The notes under the pieces: generated by a model
The model's database searches: none
Told to the model about the DNA's origin: nothing
The model's input: the letters and a program-made list of their open reading frames with translations, nothing else
In this document: positions 7,063 through 13,922 of the stretch, in pieces
Numbering within the stretch: position 1 is the first letter of the stretch
Layout: every line of letters starts with the position of its first letter
Made by a program: the position numbers and the translations under genes
Source of the DNA: Saprospiraceae bacterium
Lineage (GTDB): Bacteria > Bacteroidota > Bacteroidia > Chitinophagales > Saprospiraceae
Direction: 5' to 3'
DNA: 13,922 nucleotides
Assembly (NCBI GenBank): GCA_016710625.1
Contig: JADJVK010000041.1
Coordinates: 1-13,922 of the forward strand

Positions 7063-8444
7063 ATGAAAAGACAAAATATATTAATATCGAGCAAAATAAT
7101 TTTTGCATTTCTATTATTATTTTCGGTAAGAGTTAATGCACAATGGGCTACTGTTTGCAATACAGGTAATGGGTTTGTAGATAACTTTGAAAACTACAAT
7201 AACGAACTATATGCGACTGGTTTTTTTACTACTATTTGCGGAGTTTCTTGTAACTATGTTGCAAAATATAATGGAACAAATTGGCAACCAGTTGGTAATG
7301 GATTTCCAAATGCAGGACATCATTTAGCTAATATTGACAATGAACTTTATGGAGTTGCTTACCAACCCAAAAAAGATTCTAATTGGGTATATAAATTTGA
7401 TGGAACAAACTTTATCAAACTTGGAGAAGGTACTTATTTGACGAATGCAGTGGTGGGTTTTTCACAAACTAATAATTTGTATAACTTGATTAAGTATAAT
7501 GGAAAAATAATTGCATGTGGTGAGTTTGATAGAGTTGGGAAAAAAGTCATAAAAGGTATTATGCAATGGAATGGAACTCAATGGGATTCGTTAGGTTCTG
7601 GGTTGTCGGGAAATATATCAGGAACTGCACCTGTAATGTATCCACATGATTTATGCATCTATGGAAATGATTTGATTGTATCTGGAAATTTTAAAAATGC
7701 AGGAGGGCAATTAGTTAATGGAATTGCTCGATGGGATGGATCACAATGGCATTCTATGGGTCAAGGTTTTAATAGCACCGTTTATAGCATATGTACTTTC
7801 AATGGTGAGCTTTATGCTGGAGGCGACTTTACGATGACTGGCACAACAACATTAAATTATATAGCTAAATGGAATGGAACAAATTGGGTAAGTCCAGGAT
7901 TTTCTTTGTATTACAACAGTAATTCTAGCTACACTTTTATTCATACTTTAAAAGTTATTAATAATCAACTTTAATAAGTGGTGGGTTTGATAAAGCTGTA
8001 ATCGGAACTGACACAATGAATTGTCAAAGTATTGTAGCATTTAATGGTACAAATTTAAATATATTAGGTGGTGGATTAACTGGAAATGAAGTGGAGGCAA
8101 TAGCACTTTATAATGGAATATTATTTGCTGGTGGTGGACCTAATAATACAAAAAGTTATATAGCAAGTTATAATGCCCCATTAGCTATAAATGAATTAAG
8201 TAACCTGAAAAAAGAATTAATAGTTTATCCAAATCCAACAAGTAATCGATTTAAAATTCTATTGCCAACTGAGAATGCAGAAATTTTTATTTTAAATAGC
8301 CTTGGGCAAACTATATTATCCAATAAATCCTATCAAAAAGAAACAGAAATCAGCATTGAAGAAAGTGGTATTTATTTTATTCATGTTAGTACAAAAGATA
8401 AAATATGGAATGAGAAAATAATGGTTGAAAAAAACTGTAGATAA
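7063..8444 (+). pseudogene. secreted WNGTxW-repeat beta-propeller protein with T9SS sorting domain, one frameshift
   Basis: A signal peptide (basic start, hydrophobic core, cleavage after VNA before QW) leads into a repeat domain with at least six copies of a [WYF]-[ND]-G-[TS]-x-[WF] motif (YNGTNW, FDGTNF, WNGTQW, WDGSQW, WNGTNW, FNGTNL), each preceded by a strand and followed by a glycine turn. YNGxLYAGGxF-type strands alternate with these. The layout is that of a Rax2-like/Kelch-like beta-propeller. The frame stops at 7972-7974, but one extra T in the TTT at 7970-7972 gives NQLLISGGFDKAV and joins the next frame to 8444. The last about 75 residues (VYPNPTSNRF ... GIYFIHVSTKDKIWNEKIMVEK) are a type A T9SS sorting domain, so the intact product (about 460 residues) would be exported by the Por machinery and anchored or released at the surface. 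The broken product lacks the sorting signal. Function is unknown; adhesion or polymer binding is only a guess. Confidence 0.85.
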
Positions 8445-8690
8445 TTAAAAGTTTTCGCTGTGGCGGTAAGACTGTAAAAATAATTTTTTACTTTTTTTAG
8501 ATTTTTTTCCCAATAAACTTGCTTAAGGATTCGCTAAATTTGATAAATGTAAGATTGTATTGTACCATACTTTTTAAATATATGAAAACATCAATTTCTT
8601 TAAAGGTTATATCAGTAGCCCTACCCATAAAGACAAAAATTAAATGAAAAATAATACATTTACGAATTAATAATTTAAAATATTAGAATA
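8445..8690. other. intergenic with a possible -7 box
   Basis: An exact TAnnTTTG match, TAAATTTG, lies at 8535-8542 but lacks a well-placed -33. Downstream, a 21-codon frame at 8582-8647 starts MKTSISLKV, too short to call a gene. TACATTTA at 8655-8662 is a one-mismatch -7 candidate for the VOC gene at 8691. Confidence 0.3.
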
Positions 8691-9059
8691 ATGATTAATG
8701 CAATAAATTGGTTTGAAATACCAGTATCAGATTTTGAAAGAGCTAAGAAATTTTACGAAATATTGTTTAATGCAGAAATTATGGAAATGCCTTTTCCTGG
8801 TGGAAGATATGGAATGTTGCCAAGTGATATGCAAAACGGAGTAGGTGGAGGACTAGCACAAGGCGAAGGATTTGAACCTTCTGACAAAGGGACTATCGTA
8901 TATTTAAATGGTGGAGAAGATTTGGCAGAACCTCTTTCAAGGGTTGAAAATGCTGGTGGTAAAATAATATTTCCTAAAACTTCAATTGGTGCAAATGGAT
9001 ATATGGCACATTTTATTGATACAGAAGGAAATAGAGTTGCTTTGCACTCAATGAAATAA
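8691..9059 (+). CDS. VOC-superfamily (glyoxalase/bleomycin-resistance-like) protein
   Basis: The 122-residue protein is a single vicinal-oxygen-chelate module of normal length. The opening NAINWFEIPVSDFERAKKFYEILF is the usual first strand and helix. A PFPGGRYGMLPSD/GVGGGLAQGEG section and the closing GYMAHFIDTEGNRVALHS strand with its typical DxEGN turn complete it. The first-strand position that is His in glyoxalase I is Trp/Phe here (NWFEI), so a canonical glyoxalase metal site is unlikely; members of this sub-type are mostly uncharacterised. Two modules must pair to form a site, so a homodimer is expected. The gene is intact and stands alone. The stop at 9057-9059 runs into T11. Confidence 0.9.
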   Translation: MINAINWFEIPVSDFERAKKFYEILFNAEIMEMPFPGGRYGMLPSDMQNGVGGGLAQGEGFEPSDKGTIVYLNGGEDLAEPLSRVENAGGKIIFPKTSIGANGYMAHFIDTEGNRVALHSMK

Positions 9060-9080
9060 TTTTTTTTTTTGGATAGAGAA

Positions 9081-9266
9081 TCACTTAATTAGACCTGATT
9101 TATTTGCTTCATTTTCAAATGAAGAGTCTATGTATTGTATAGCAATTTTGAACAAATTCATTATGTGATTTGGTCTTTTTATAGATGATTTAATGTGCCG
9201 AATTGACCCAAATTTATCTTGTATTTGTGTAATTAATTTGTCCAACTTTGGTTTTAATATATGACC
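9081..9266 (-). pseudogene. minus-strand coding remnant, unidentified C-terminus
   Basis: On the minus strand, 61 sense codons run from 9266 to a stop at 9083-9081, in an otherwise stop-rich region. The peptide (GHILKPKLDKL ... IKRPNHIMNLFK ... NEANKSGLIK) is amphipathic and basic, and looks like the helical end of a protein. There is a stop immediately upstream and no ATG near the beginning, so this could only be the 3' end of a gene whose front has been lost. It converges on the VOC gene 21 bp away. I do not recognise the family, and a 61-codon open frame could also arise by chance. Confidence 0.3.
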
Positions 9267-9658
9267 CTACAACACAAAAATGAATATTACAAAATGGACT
9301 GTTATAATACAAGATTTAAAAAATAATTCTGCTGGTAACAACTAAGTTTTCGTCTTGGATGCCTATCTCCCAACTTCGATCGGGATGAAAATCCCCGATA
9401 TATTGGGACATTATGAATTGAACTTTTGCTTGAAACATTATTGATGTATAATGAGTGAAAAACAACACTATCCTTGAATTACATTGTGTTTCCATATCTA
9501 AAAATTATAGAAAACATGTCAATCATTTGAAATAATAAAGATTTGGCTTTCTGTGATATTTTATAGCAATTCTTATTGCGATTTTAATTATTGTATATCA
9601 ATAGTTTATTGTAAAATTGTGGAGAATTAATATTTGTAATTTATTAATGATTAATAAT
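9267..9658. other. intergenic before CPBP gene
   Basis: About 390 bases with no supported gene. It contains the GC-rich hairpin at 9379-9399 and, on the minus strand, a short open patch of about 30 codons over the same place (MSQYIGDFHPDRSWEIG), probably incidental. A one-mismatch -7 box, AATATTTG (9629-9636), lies just upstream of the CPBP start. Confidence 0.4.
9379..9399. repeat. GC-rich hairpin with GAAA loop
   Basis: ATCGGGAT pairs with ATCCC(C)GAT around a GAAA loop: an 8-bp stem with one bulged C. It stands out from the AT-rich surroundings and has no T-run behind it, so it is not a standard terminator. It may be a palindromic intergenic repeat unit, and the bulged C could be another homopolymer length change. 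Confidence 0.45.
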
Positions 9659-10399
9659 ATGAATGGAAATATAAATTGGAAATATGTAGTTGTCTTTTAT
9701 TGTCTTGCTCTTATACTTGCTTTCCCTTTCAATAGTTTCATGACTGAGGATTTTCATCATAGATTGACAGATGGGACAATATTTTATAAAAGCTCTTTTA
9801 TGCCAGCTGGAATTGCAACTTTAATTGCTGGGCTTTTAGCTTTTAAATTTGATAAGACATTTATAAAAAAAGTTACTTTTTTGGGACAAAATAGAATTAA
9901 GAACTTAATTATTTCAATAGTTCCAATGGTTGTTTTTTCAATCTCAGGTCTTCAAAATGACTTAAATATTAATCCCAATTTGTTTGGTTTTATAATTTCA
10001 CTTACATTCCTAATTTATGCTTTGACCGAAGAAATTTTTTGGAGAGGTTATTTAATAAATGCTTTCATCCCATTAGGCCGTTTTAAAAACTACTTGATAC
10101 TAGGACTTCTTTGGTGGATTTGGCACATTCCTTTTGGTAATAATTTGGATAATAAGTTGTTTTTTTTAATGATAGTTGGTGGTTCATTTCTTATAGGACA
10201 ATTTGTAGAAGCGACAAAGTCTTTTTTAACAACGGCAGGTATTCATTCAATTATGAATATCGGTAGTAATACCAATTGGACAAAGTTGTTTTTAATTGAC
10301 TTGACAATTATTATTGTTACTATTTTTATAATTGACAAAGCTTGGAAGAATGATACGAAAACAACAGAAAATAGCATCATTGAATCTAAATTCAATTAG
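9659..10399 (+). CDS. CPBP-family intramembrane metalloprotease (Abi-like)
   Basis: A polytopic membrane protein of 246 residues from the ATG at 9659, with several hydrophobic helices and the three CPBP (Rce1/Abi) motifs: EEIFWRG (Glu124, Glu125 and Arg129 from this start), WHIPFG (His156) and HSIMN (His196, Asn200). These form the metal site that cleaves peptide bonds within or next to membranes. Substrates of bacterial members are mostly unknown; some process bacteriocin-type peptides or confer immunity. The start at 9617 would add MWRINICNLL and overlap the probable -7 box (9629-9636), so 9659 or 9647 is more likely. The last about 20 codons and the 3' flank are duplicated at 12539-12642, which shows that a second copy once lay downstream. 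No frame break is seen. Confidence 0.85.
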   Translation: MNGNINWKYVVVFYCLALILAFPFNSFMTEDFHHRLTDGTIFYKSSFMPAGIATLIAGLLAFKFDKTFIKKVTFLGQNRIKNLIISIVPMVVFSISGLQNDLNINPNLFGFIISLTFLIYALTEEIFWRGYLINAFIPLGRFKNYLILGLLWWIWHIPFGNNLDNKLFFLMIVGGSFLIGQFVEATKSFLTTAGIHSIMNIGSNTNWTKLFLIDLTIIIVTIFIIDKAWKNDTKTTENSIIESKFN

Positions 10400-10430
10400 A
10401 AAAATTCAATAATCAAAATTTTTGTAATCT
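10331..10430 (+). repeat. duplicated CPBP 3' end, copy 1
   Basis: This segment, the end of the intact CPBP gene and its 3' flank, is repeated at 12545-12642 with an exact 35-bp core at 10389-10423. It is the upstream member of a direct repeat pair enclosing the RhuM remnant and the RCC1 gene. Confidence 0.85.
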
Positions 10431-10538
10431 CAAAGAGTATTGAATACTAAAAAATTAGAGAATTGAATTTACTAAAGAAACTGTTCTTGATGATATTTAT
10501 AGCTAAATAGTTGAAATTATAGAAACAAATGAATAGTT

Positions 10539-10791
10539 ATGTCAGAAATGCAACCAAAGAATTCTGACTTTATTTTATATACTACTCTAGATGGTTTAGT
10601 TAGATTAGAAGTATTTGTATATGAATATACTGTGTGGCTTAATCATAAATCAATGCAGAAAATATTAGTAATGTTTTTAGGAAGGTGAATTAGATGAAAA
10701 TCTTGTTGTTTGGAAATTCCGAACAACTGCCGATGATGGTAAAGTTTTGAAGTTTCCTGTTTTGATAAAATTCTATTCAAAACCAATTTAA
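10539..10791 (+). pseudogene. RhuM-family remnant
   Basis: ATG at 10539 begins MSEMQPKNSDFILYTTLDGLVRLEVFVYEYTVWLNHKSM, which follows the N-terminus of the RhuM (virulence/phage-associated) family: an ILYTTxDGxVRxEVF strand, then a TVWLxxK helix. That frame stops at 10686-10688. In another frame, 10681-10788 gives EGELDENLVVWKFRTTADDGK, the family's next conserved block. The part between WLNHKSM and EGELDE is shortened, and a G is missing around 10680-10681. Everything after about 85 residues is absent from a family usually of some 300 residues. RhuM genes occur on islands and beside restriction or toxin loci; their function is unclear. The match to the family blocks is from memory. Confidence 0.65.
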
Positions 10792-11028
10792 AATTTGTTG
10801 ACATTTAGTCGTACACACAGCCAACGCCGAACAGGGGGTAGGAAATAAATTTTTGGCAATCCTTCCTTTTGTTTTTTGTAGGGAAAGAAATCAGACATTA
10901 ATTTTACTATTCAAGTTGACCTTCCTGTTTTAAAAGATGATATTACCAACACCAAAATCATTATGAGGATTTATATTTTTAGTTTTCTGTGGGATAAAAA
11001 TACATAAATATTTTTAATCCAAAACTAT
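10792..11028. other. intergenic with GC-rich patch and small open frame
   Basis: A GC-richer patch, CAGCCAACGCCGAACAGGGGG (about 10818-10838), contrasts with its surroundings. From 10882 to 11004 a start-less open frame (GKKSDINFTIQVDLPVLKDD...) ends at a stop at 11005; it might be another gene fragment, but I cannot identify it. Confidence 0.3.
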
Positions 11029-11059
11029 TTTGAACTATGTCACTAATTATTTATCTTTG
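11029..11059 (+). promoter_or_regulatory. Bacteroidota promoter of the RCC1 gene
   Basis: TTTG at 11029-11032 and TATCTTTG at 11052-11059 match the -33 and TAnnTTTG -7 boxes with the canonical 19-nt spacing, the best full promoter in the window. It lies inside the frame that opens at 11037, so translation must begin downstream, at 11118 or 11127. Confidence 0.65.
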
Positions 11060-11117
11060 TAGTGAATGTAAAAATAGATGCATTATTGCGTCTATTTGGA
11101 TGTTAAAATCAATTAAA

Positions 11118-12538
11118 ATGTTAAAAATGACACGAATAATTTCAATTTTCATTTTTCGCTTTGCACACTTATTAATAATTGCTTATATGCTCAACAATGC
11201 AATTTTATACAATTTTTCTTCAAAGTCATCTCACTCATTTGGTATTACTAATGATGGAAAACTATACGGATGGGGAAGCAACAGTCAAGGGCAATTAGGG
11301 TTGGGGACAACTACTTTGTCTGAGCCTTCACCCCAACTGGTAAATCAGGACAATGACTGGAAAAAGGTTGAAACTGGACAAAGCAGTTTTTATTCGGTAG
11401 GCTTGAAAAATAATGGTAGCCTCTGGTTGTGGGGTGGAAATTTTAATAAGGCATTAGGTAACTATACAAATCACTTGTTGCCAGTTCAAATCGCAACGAA
11501 TTTCAATTGCAAAGATTTTTCTACCGGATACTGGAGTGTTATGGCTATCCGTGACGACAATACATTGTGGGGTTGGGGAGATAACGAAGGCGGCTGTTTA
11601 GGAGTTGGAAGCACAACTAACATTATTAGCACACCCACTCAAGTTGGGAGTGATAATAACTGGTCAAAAGTTTCATGTGGGTTATTCCACACTTTAGCAC
11701 TCAAATCAAATGGAACAATTTGGGCATGTGGATATAATAATACTGGACAACTTGGAAATGGGACAAGTGGCAACGGAATATTTTCAGAAGTGTTTGTTCA
11801 AGTAGGAAGCGAAAATAACTGGAGTGATATTTTGTCATGTGCAGGCTATAACTTAGCATTAAAGATAGATGGAACTTTATGGGCTTGGGGAATTAACAAC
11901 GCCAGCCAAATTGGAGATGGAACCACTATCAACAAATTAGTGCCAACACAAATAGGTACTGATACAGATTGGAAATCAATCGGATATAGTGGTTTTTCTT
12001 CCGCTGCAATTAAAATGAACGGAACACTATGGACATGGGGACTTGGTGCACAAGGTCAATTAGGTAACAGTTCGACTTTGAGTGCTTCAGTACCAACCCA
12101 AATAGGTACTGATATGGATTGGAAAATTGTTACCGGGGGCGGAGGATATGGATTTGTAGGTACGACTGGCGACCATTATCTTGCTTTAAAGCAAAACAAT
12201 AAATTATATAGTTGGGGAGATAATCAAAGCGGTGCTTTAGGTAACAATACTACAAATAATGTTAACGTACCAACGAGTATTTGCAATACAGTAAGCAGTG
12301 TTGAGCTTTTAAAGAGGAGGATATAAGCATTTTCCTAACCCAACAAACAATATTATCCATGTGGAGAGTGAATCCCAAATAAAAAATCTGACTGTACTTA
12401 ATATTTTGGACAAGGAAATCAAAAACAGGCTAACTCAAAACAGGTAGATATTCTGAATTCGAGAACGGAACATATCTTTAAAAATTGAAATGTTTGACAG
12501 TGGCTACGTCACAAAGATTGTTTCAATAATAAGATGAT
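11118..12538 (+). pseudogene. secreted RCC1-repeat propeller protein with broken T9SS tail
   Basis: After a hydrophobic signal-like start (MLKMTRIISIFIFRF), seven RCC1-type repeats follow, each with a LW.WG.N..GQLG.G core (LYGWGSN, LWLWGGN, LWGWGDN, IWACGYN, LWAWGIN, LWTWGLG, LYSWGDN) about 50 residues apart, enough for one seven-bladed propeller. The frame ends at 12326, but T9SS sorting-domain sequence continues in other frames: FPNPTNNIIHVESESQIKNL from 12331, GQGNQKQANSKQVDI from 12408, then EFENGTYL, a TAA stop at 12479-12481, and KIEMFDSGYVTKIVSIIR to 12538. Frame changes lie at 12311-12330, at the T4 run 12404-12407 and near 12450-12454. The signal region may also be shifted, since another frame at 11171-11200 reads LYAQQC, like a cleavage site. 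The propeller frame is unbroken over 1.1 kb, but the product would lack its sorting signal. The start is placed downstream of the promoter at 11029-11059. Confidence 0.8.
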
Positions 12539-12601
12539 TTTAATATTGACAAAGCTTGGAATAATAAAAAAGCAACAGAAAATAGCATCTATGAATCTTA
12601 A
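12539..12601 (+). pseudogene. 3' remnant of a second CPBP paralogue
   Basis: The last about 20 codons of a CPBP-like gene survive: IDKAWNNKKATENSIYES then stop, against IDKAWKNDTKTTENSIIESKFN at the end of the intact gene. The difference is one in-frame codon gap plus substitutions, and the reading frame is kept, so the two copies diverged as coding sequences before the front of this one was lost. It begins just after the restored RCC1 stop at 12536-12538. Confidence 0.75.
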
Positions 12602-12642
12602 TTCAATTAGAAAAATTCAATAATCAAAATTTTTATTATCTT
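12545..12642 (+). repeat. duplicated CPBP 3' end, copy 2
   Basis: Direct repeat of 10331-10430, with an exact 35-bp core at 12600-12634. Copies are about 2.2 kb apart. Similarity extends past the stop codon into noncoding sequence, so a DNA-level duplication is shown. Confidence 0.85.
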
Positions 12643-12838
12643 CAATTTTAAATATCTAACAATTCAAATAGATTAATTAATTTAAATAAAATTATTGTTT
12701 TTAATCAGATAAATTAATGTATCTATCTGACTATCAATGAATTTTTGTATTTATTTTTTATAATAATTTTTGAATATCAATAAATTTTTGAAAATTTAGA
12801 TGTTAAAAAACCATTTTAGACACAATCTAGAATAAATT
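12643..12838. promoter_or_regulatory. AraC upstream region with 7-bp inverted repeat
   Basis: TCAGATA (12705-12711) and TATCTGA (12724-12730) form a perfect 7-bp inverted repeat with a 12-nt gap, about 110 bp before the AraC start. Downstream, TTTG at 12744-12747 and AATTTTTG at 12765-12772 (one mismatch, 17-nt spacing) could be a weak promoter. Whether the repeat is an operator is unproven. Confidence 0.3.
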
Positions 12839-13672
12839 ATGGTACTTCAAGAATACAAACCAAATTTATTGCTGTCAGAATATATTCGGACAATTCGACT
12901 CATTAATTTCGAATGTTCGGGCATAGATGTGCTGCCTCCCAAACATTATCCACCCAGACCTGAGCATTGCTTGAGTTTTTATGTGAGAGGTACTGAAAAT
13001 GTTGAATATCAGAAAAGTGGAATAAAAAATGGAAATCTTTCAACTGTTCTTTTTGGTCAACAAACTGAGGTGACAAACCGTTATAATAGTAATAATTTCT
13101 TATTGATTCAGGTAGTTTTTAAGCCTGGCGGACTATATAGACTTACAAATATTCCATCAAATTATTTGACAAACCAATACATTGATGCTCAATCAATTTT
13201 CTCAAACGAAATAAAGTTTGTCAATGAAAAGATAGACGAATGCAAGTCATATTTTCAAATGATAGAAGTCGTGGAAACGTTTTTATTAAATGAAATCAAA
13301 CTGAATTCTTGCGAAATTCATCCATTAGATATTGCAACAACAAAACTTTTTCATGTCAATTGTATTCCAAATGTTGATGATTTAGCTAAAATGGCATTTC
13401 AATCAACCCGAAATTTTGAACGGCATTTTAAACAGCGGATGGGAATTTCTCCAAAATATTATCTGAAAGTAATGCGATTTGAGAATGCATTTAGATCGAA
13501 AAATAAAAACCCACATTTAGATTGGCTAACGATTGCTTTCAATTGTGGCTATTACGATTATCAGCATTTAGTCAGAGATTATAAAGATTTGACTGGACTT
13601 ACACCAAACCAATTTCATGAAATCGACTCAAAAGCTCCTGAACGTTTATTTGGGCAAGCAGATACTTATTGA
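12839..13672 (+). CDS. AraC-family transcriptional regulator
   Basis: The 277-residue protein has an N-terminal beta-rich sensor-type domain (YPPRPEHCLSFYVRG, NNFLLIQVVFKPGGLYRLTNIP), of the type annotated as DUF6597 in related regulators, and a C-terminal AraC double helix-turn-helix. In the latter, NVDDLAKMAFQSTRNFERHFKQRMGISPKYYLKVMRF is the first HTH and DWLTIAFNCGYYDYQHLVRDYKDLTGLTPNQF the second. The length is typical and the frame intact. It is followed 75 bp later, same strand, by a gene for a Tat-exported protein, which it may control. The effector is unknown; this class in Bacteroidota is often next to the enzyme or small exported protein it regulates. Confidence 0.9.
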   Translation: MVLQEYKPNLLLSEYIRTIRLINFECSGIDVLPPKHYPPRPEHCLSFYVRGTENVEYQKSGIKNGNLSTVLFGQQTEVTNRYNSNNFLLIQVVFKPGGLYRLTNIPSNYLTNQYIDAQSIFSNEIKFVNEKIDECKSYFQMIEVVETFLLNEIKLNSCEIHPLDIATTKLFHVNCIPNVDDLAKMAFQSTRNFERHFKQRMGISPKYYLKVMRFENAFRSKNKNPHLDWLTIAFNCGYYDYQHLVRDYKDLTGLTPNQFHEIDSKAPERLFGQADTY

Positions 13673-13747
13673 TATTTGTCGCATTTTTACCACTAAATAA
13701 TTTTGAATAGCTCTTTTCTTTGCATTTAACTTTAAAAATTAAATTAA

Positions 13748-13922
13748 ATGAAAAGAAGAAATTTTATTGCAACCACGGTTGCTGCTTTACCAGCCCTTGC
13801 ATTTGGACAAGAACTATCTGCAAAAGAAAAAAGAACAAAGAAAGGCTTCGTTGTGAAAGCAACTGAAAGTAGGTTTGGTGAAAAAACAATGTTATTTGGG
13901 AATTGCCCCAATGACATTAAAG
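13748..13922 (+). CDS. Tat-exported, probably cupin-domain protein (partial, runs off the window)
   Basis: The first 58 codons of a gene continue beyond the window end. The N-terminus MKRRNFIATTVAALPALAFG is a twin-arginine signal: the RR motif, a hydrophobic core and a small-residue end before QE. The following KKGFVVKATESRFGEKTMLFGNCPNDIK resembles the lead-in of small exported cupin proteins that I associate with this signal type in Bacteroidota, but the cupin histidines are outside the window. TTTCTTTG at 13715-13722 is a one-mismatch -7 box, so it may have its own promoter in addition to readthrough from the AraC gene. The ATG is preceded by an A-rich stretch as is usual here. Confidence 0.7.
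   Translation, partial: MKRRNFIATTVAALPALAFGQELSAKEKRTKKGFVVKATESRFGEKTMLFGNCPNDIK

Noticed and set aside
8582..8647. 21-codon frame MKTSISLKV... behind a possible -7 box
   Set aside because: Too short, no family resemblance and no clear promoter spacing; left as part of the intergenic entry.
9060..9070. T11 run directly after the VOC stop codon as a terminator
   Set aside because: No stem-loop precedes the run.
9300..10838. Integron attC-like sites in the GC-richer patches near 9349-9400 and 10818-10838
   Set aside because: I could not find paired RYYYAAC/GTTRRRY core sites, nor an integrase gene.
1..13922. tRNA, rRNA, CRISPR array or intact insertion sequence
   Set aside because: No cloverleaf-like segment, regularly spaced repeats, transposase frame or terminal inverted repeats were seen when reading both strands.

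Overview
The window is very AT-rich and looks like an accessory stretch of a Bacteroidota chromosome (Flavobacteriia/Chitinophagia-like; I cannot place it lower). Three things point there: Bacteroidota-type promoters (-7 TAnnTTTG, one with a -33 TTTG at 19-nt spacing), two secreted beta-propeller genes ending in type IX secretion (T9SS) C-terminal sorting domains, and starts preceded by A-rich sequence instead of Shine-Dalgarno sites.

Layout. 1-1472: a lipoprotein amidohydrolase broken by two 1-base lesions, behind an imperfect upstream repeat. 1877-3698: a probable two-gene defence module, an intact AAA_15/RloA-like ATPase overlapping a TOPRIM/RloB-like partner that carries two frame breaks. 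4052-5569: an intact divergent pair, a zinc-free quinone-type oxidoreductase (-) and an HxlR regulator (+), with twin operators around the oxidoreductase promoter. 5570-6906: no intact gene, but the strongly decayed corpse of a second RloA-type ATPase, flanked by 23-bp direct repeats. 7063-8444: a WNGTxW-repeat T9SS propeller protein split by one frameshift. 8691-9059: a VOC protein. 9081-9400: a minus-strand coding remnant and a GC-rich hairpin. 9659-10399: an intact CPBP membrane protease. 10539-10791: a RhuM-family remnant. 11118-12538: a seven-repeat RCC1 propeller whose T9SS tail is wrecked. 12539-12642: the tail of a second CPBP paralogue, duplicating the 3' end of the first. 12839-13922: an AraC-type regulator followed by the start of a Tat-exported, probably cupin, protein.

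The region reads as an accumulation of unrelated small modules in different stages of decay: three defence or mobile-element-associated families (two AAA_15 ATPases, RhuM), a duplication scar, and repeated upstream elements. Most breaks in otherwise good genes are single-base changes in short homopolymers. That fits either replication slippage in genes under weak selection or a residual sequencing error mode, and read-level evidence must separate the two before the broken genes are called true pseudogenes. The best-supported working units are the oxidoreductase/HxlR pair, the AraC/cupin pair, CPBP and VOC. The most interesting system is the ATPase-TOPRIM pair at 1877-3698.
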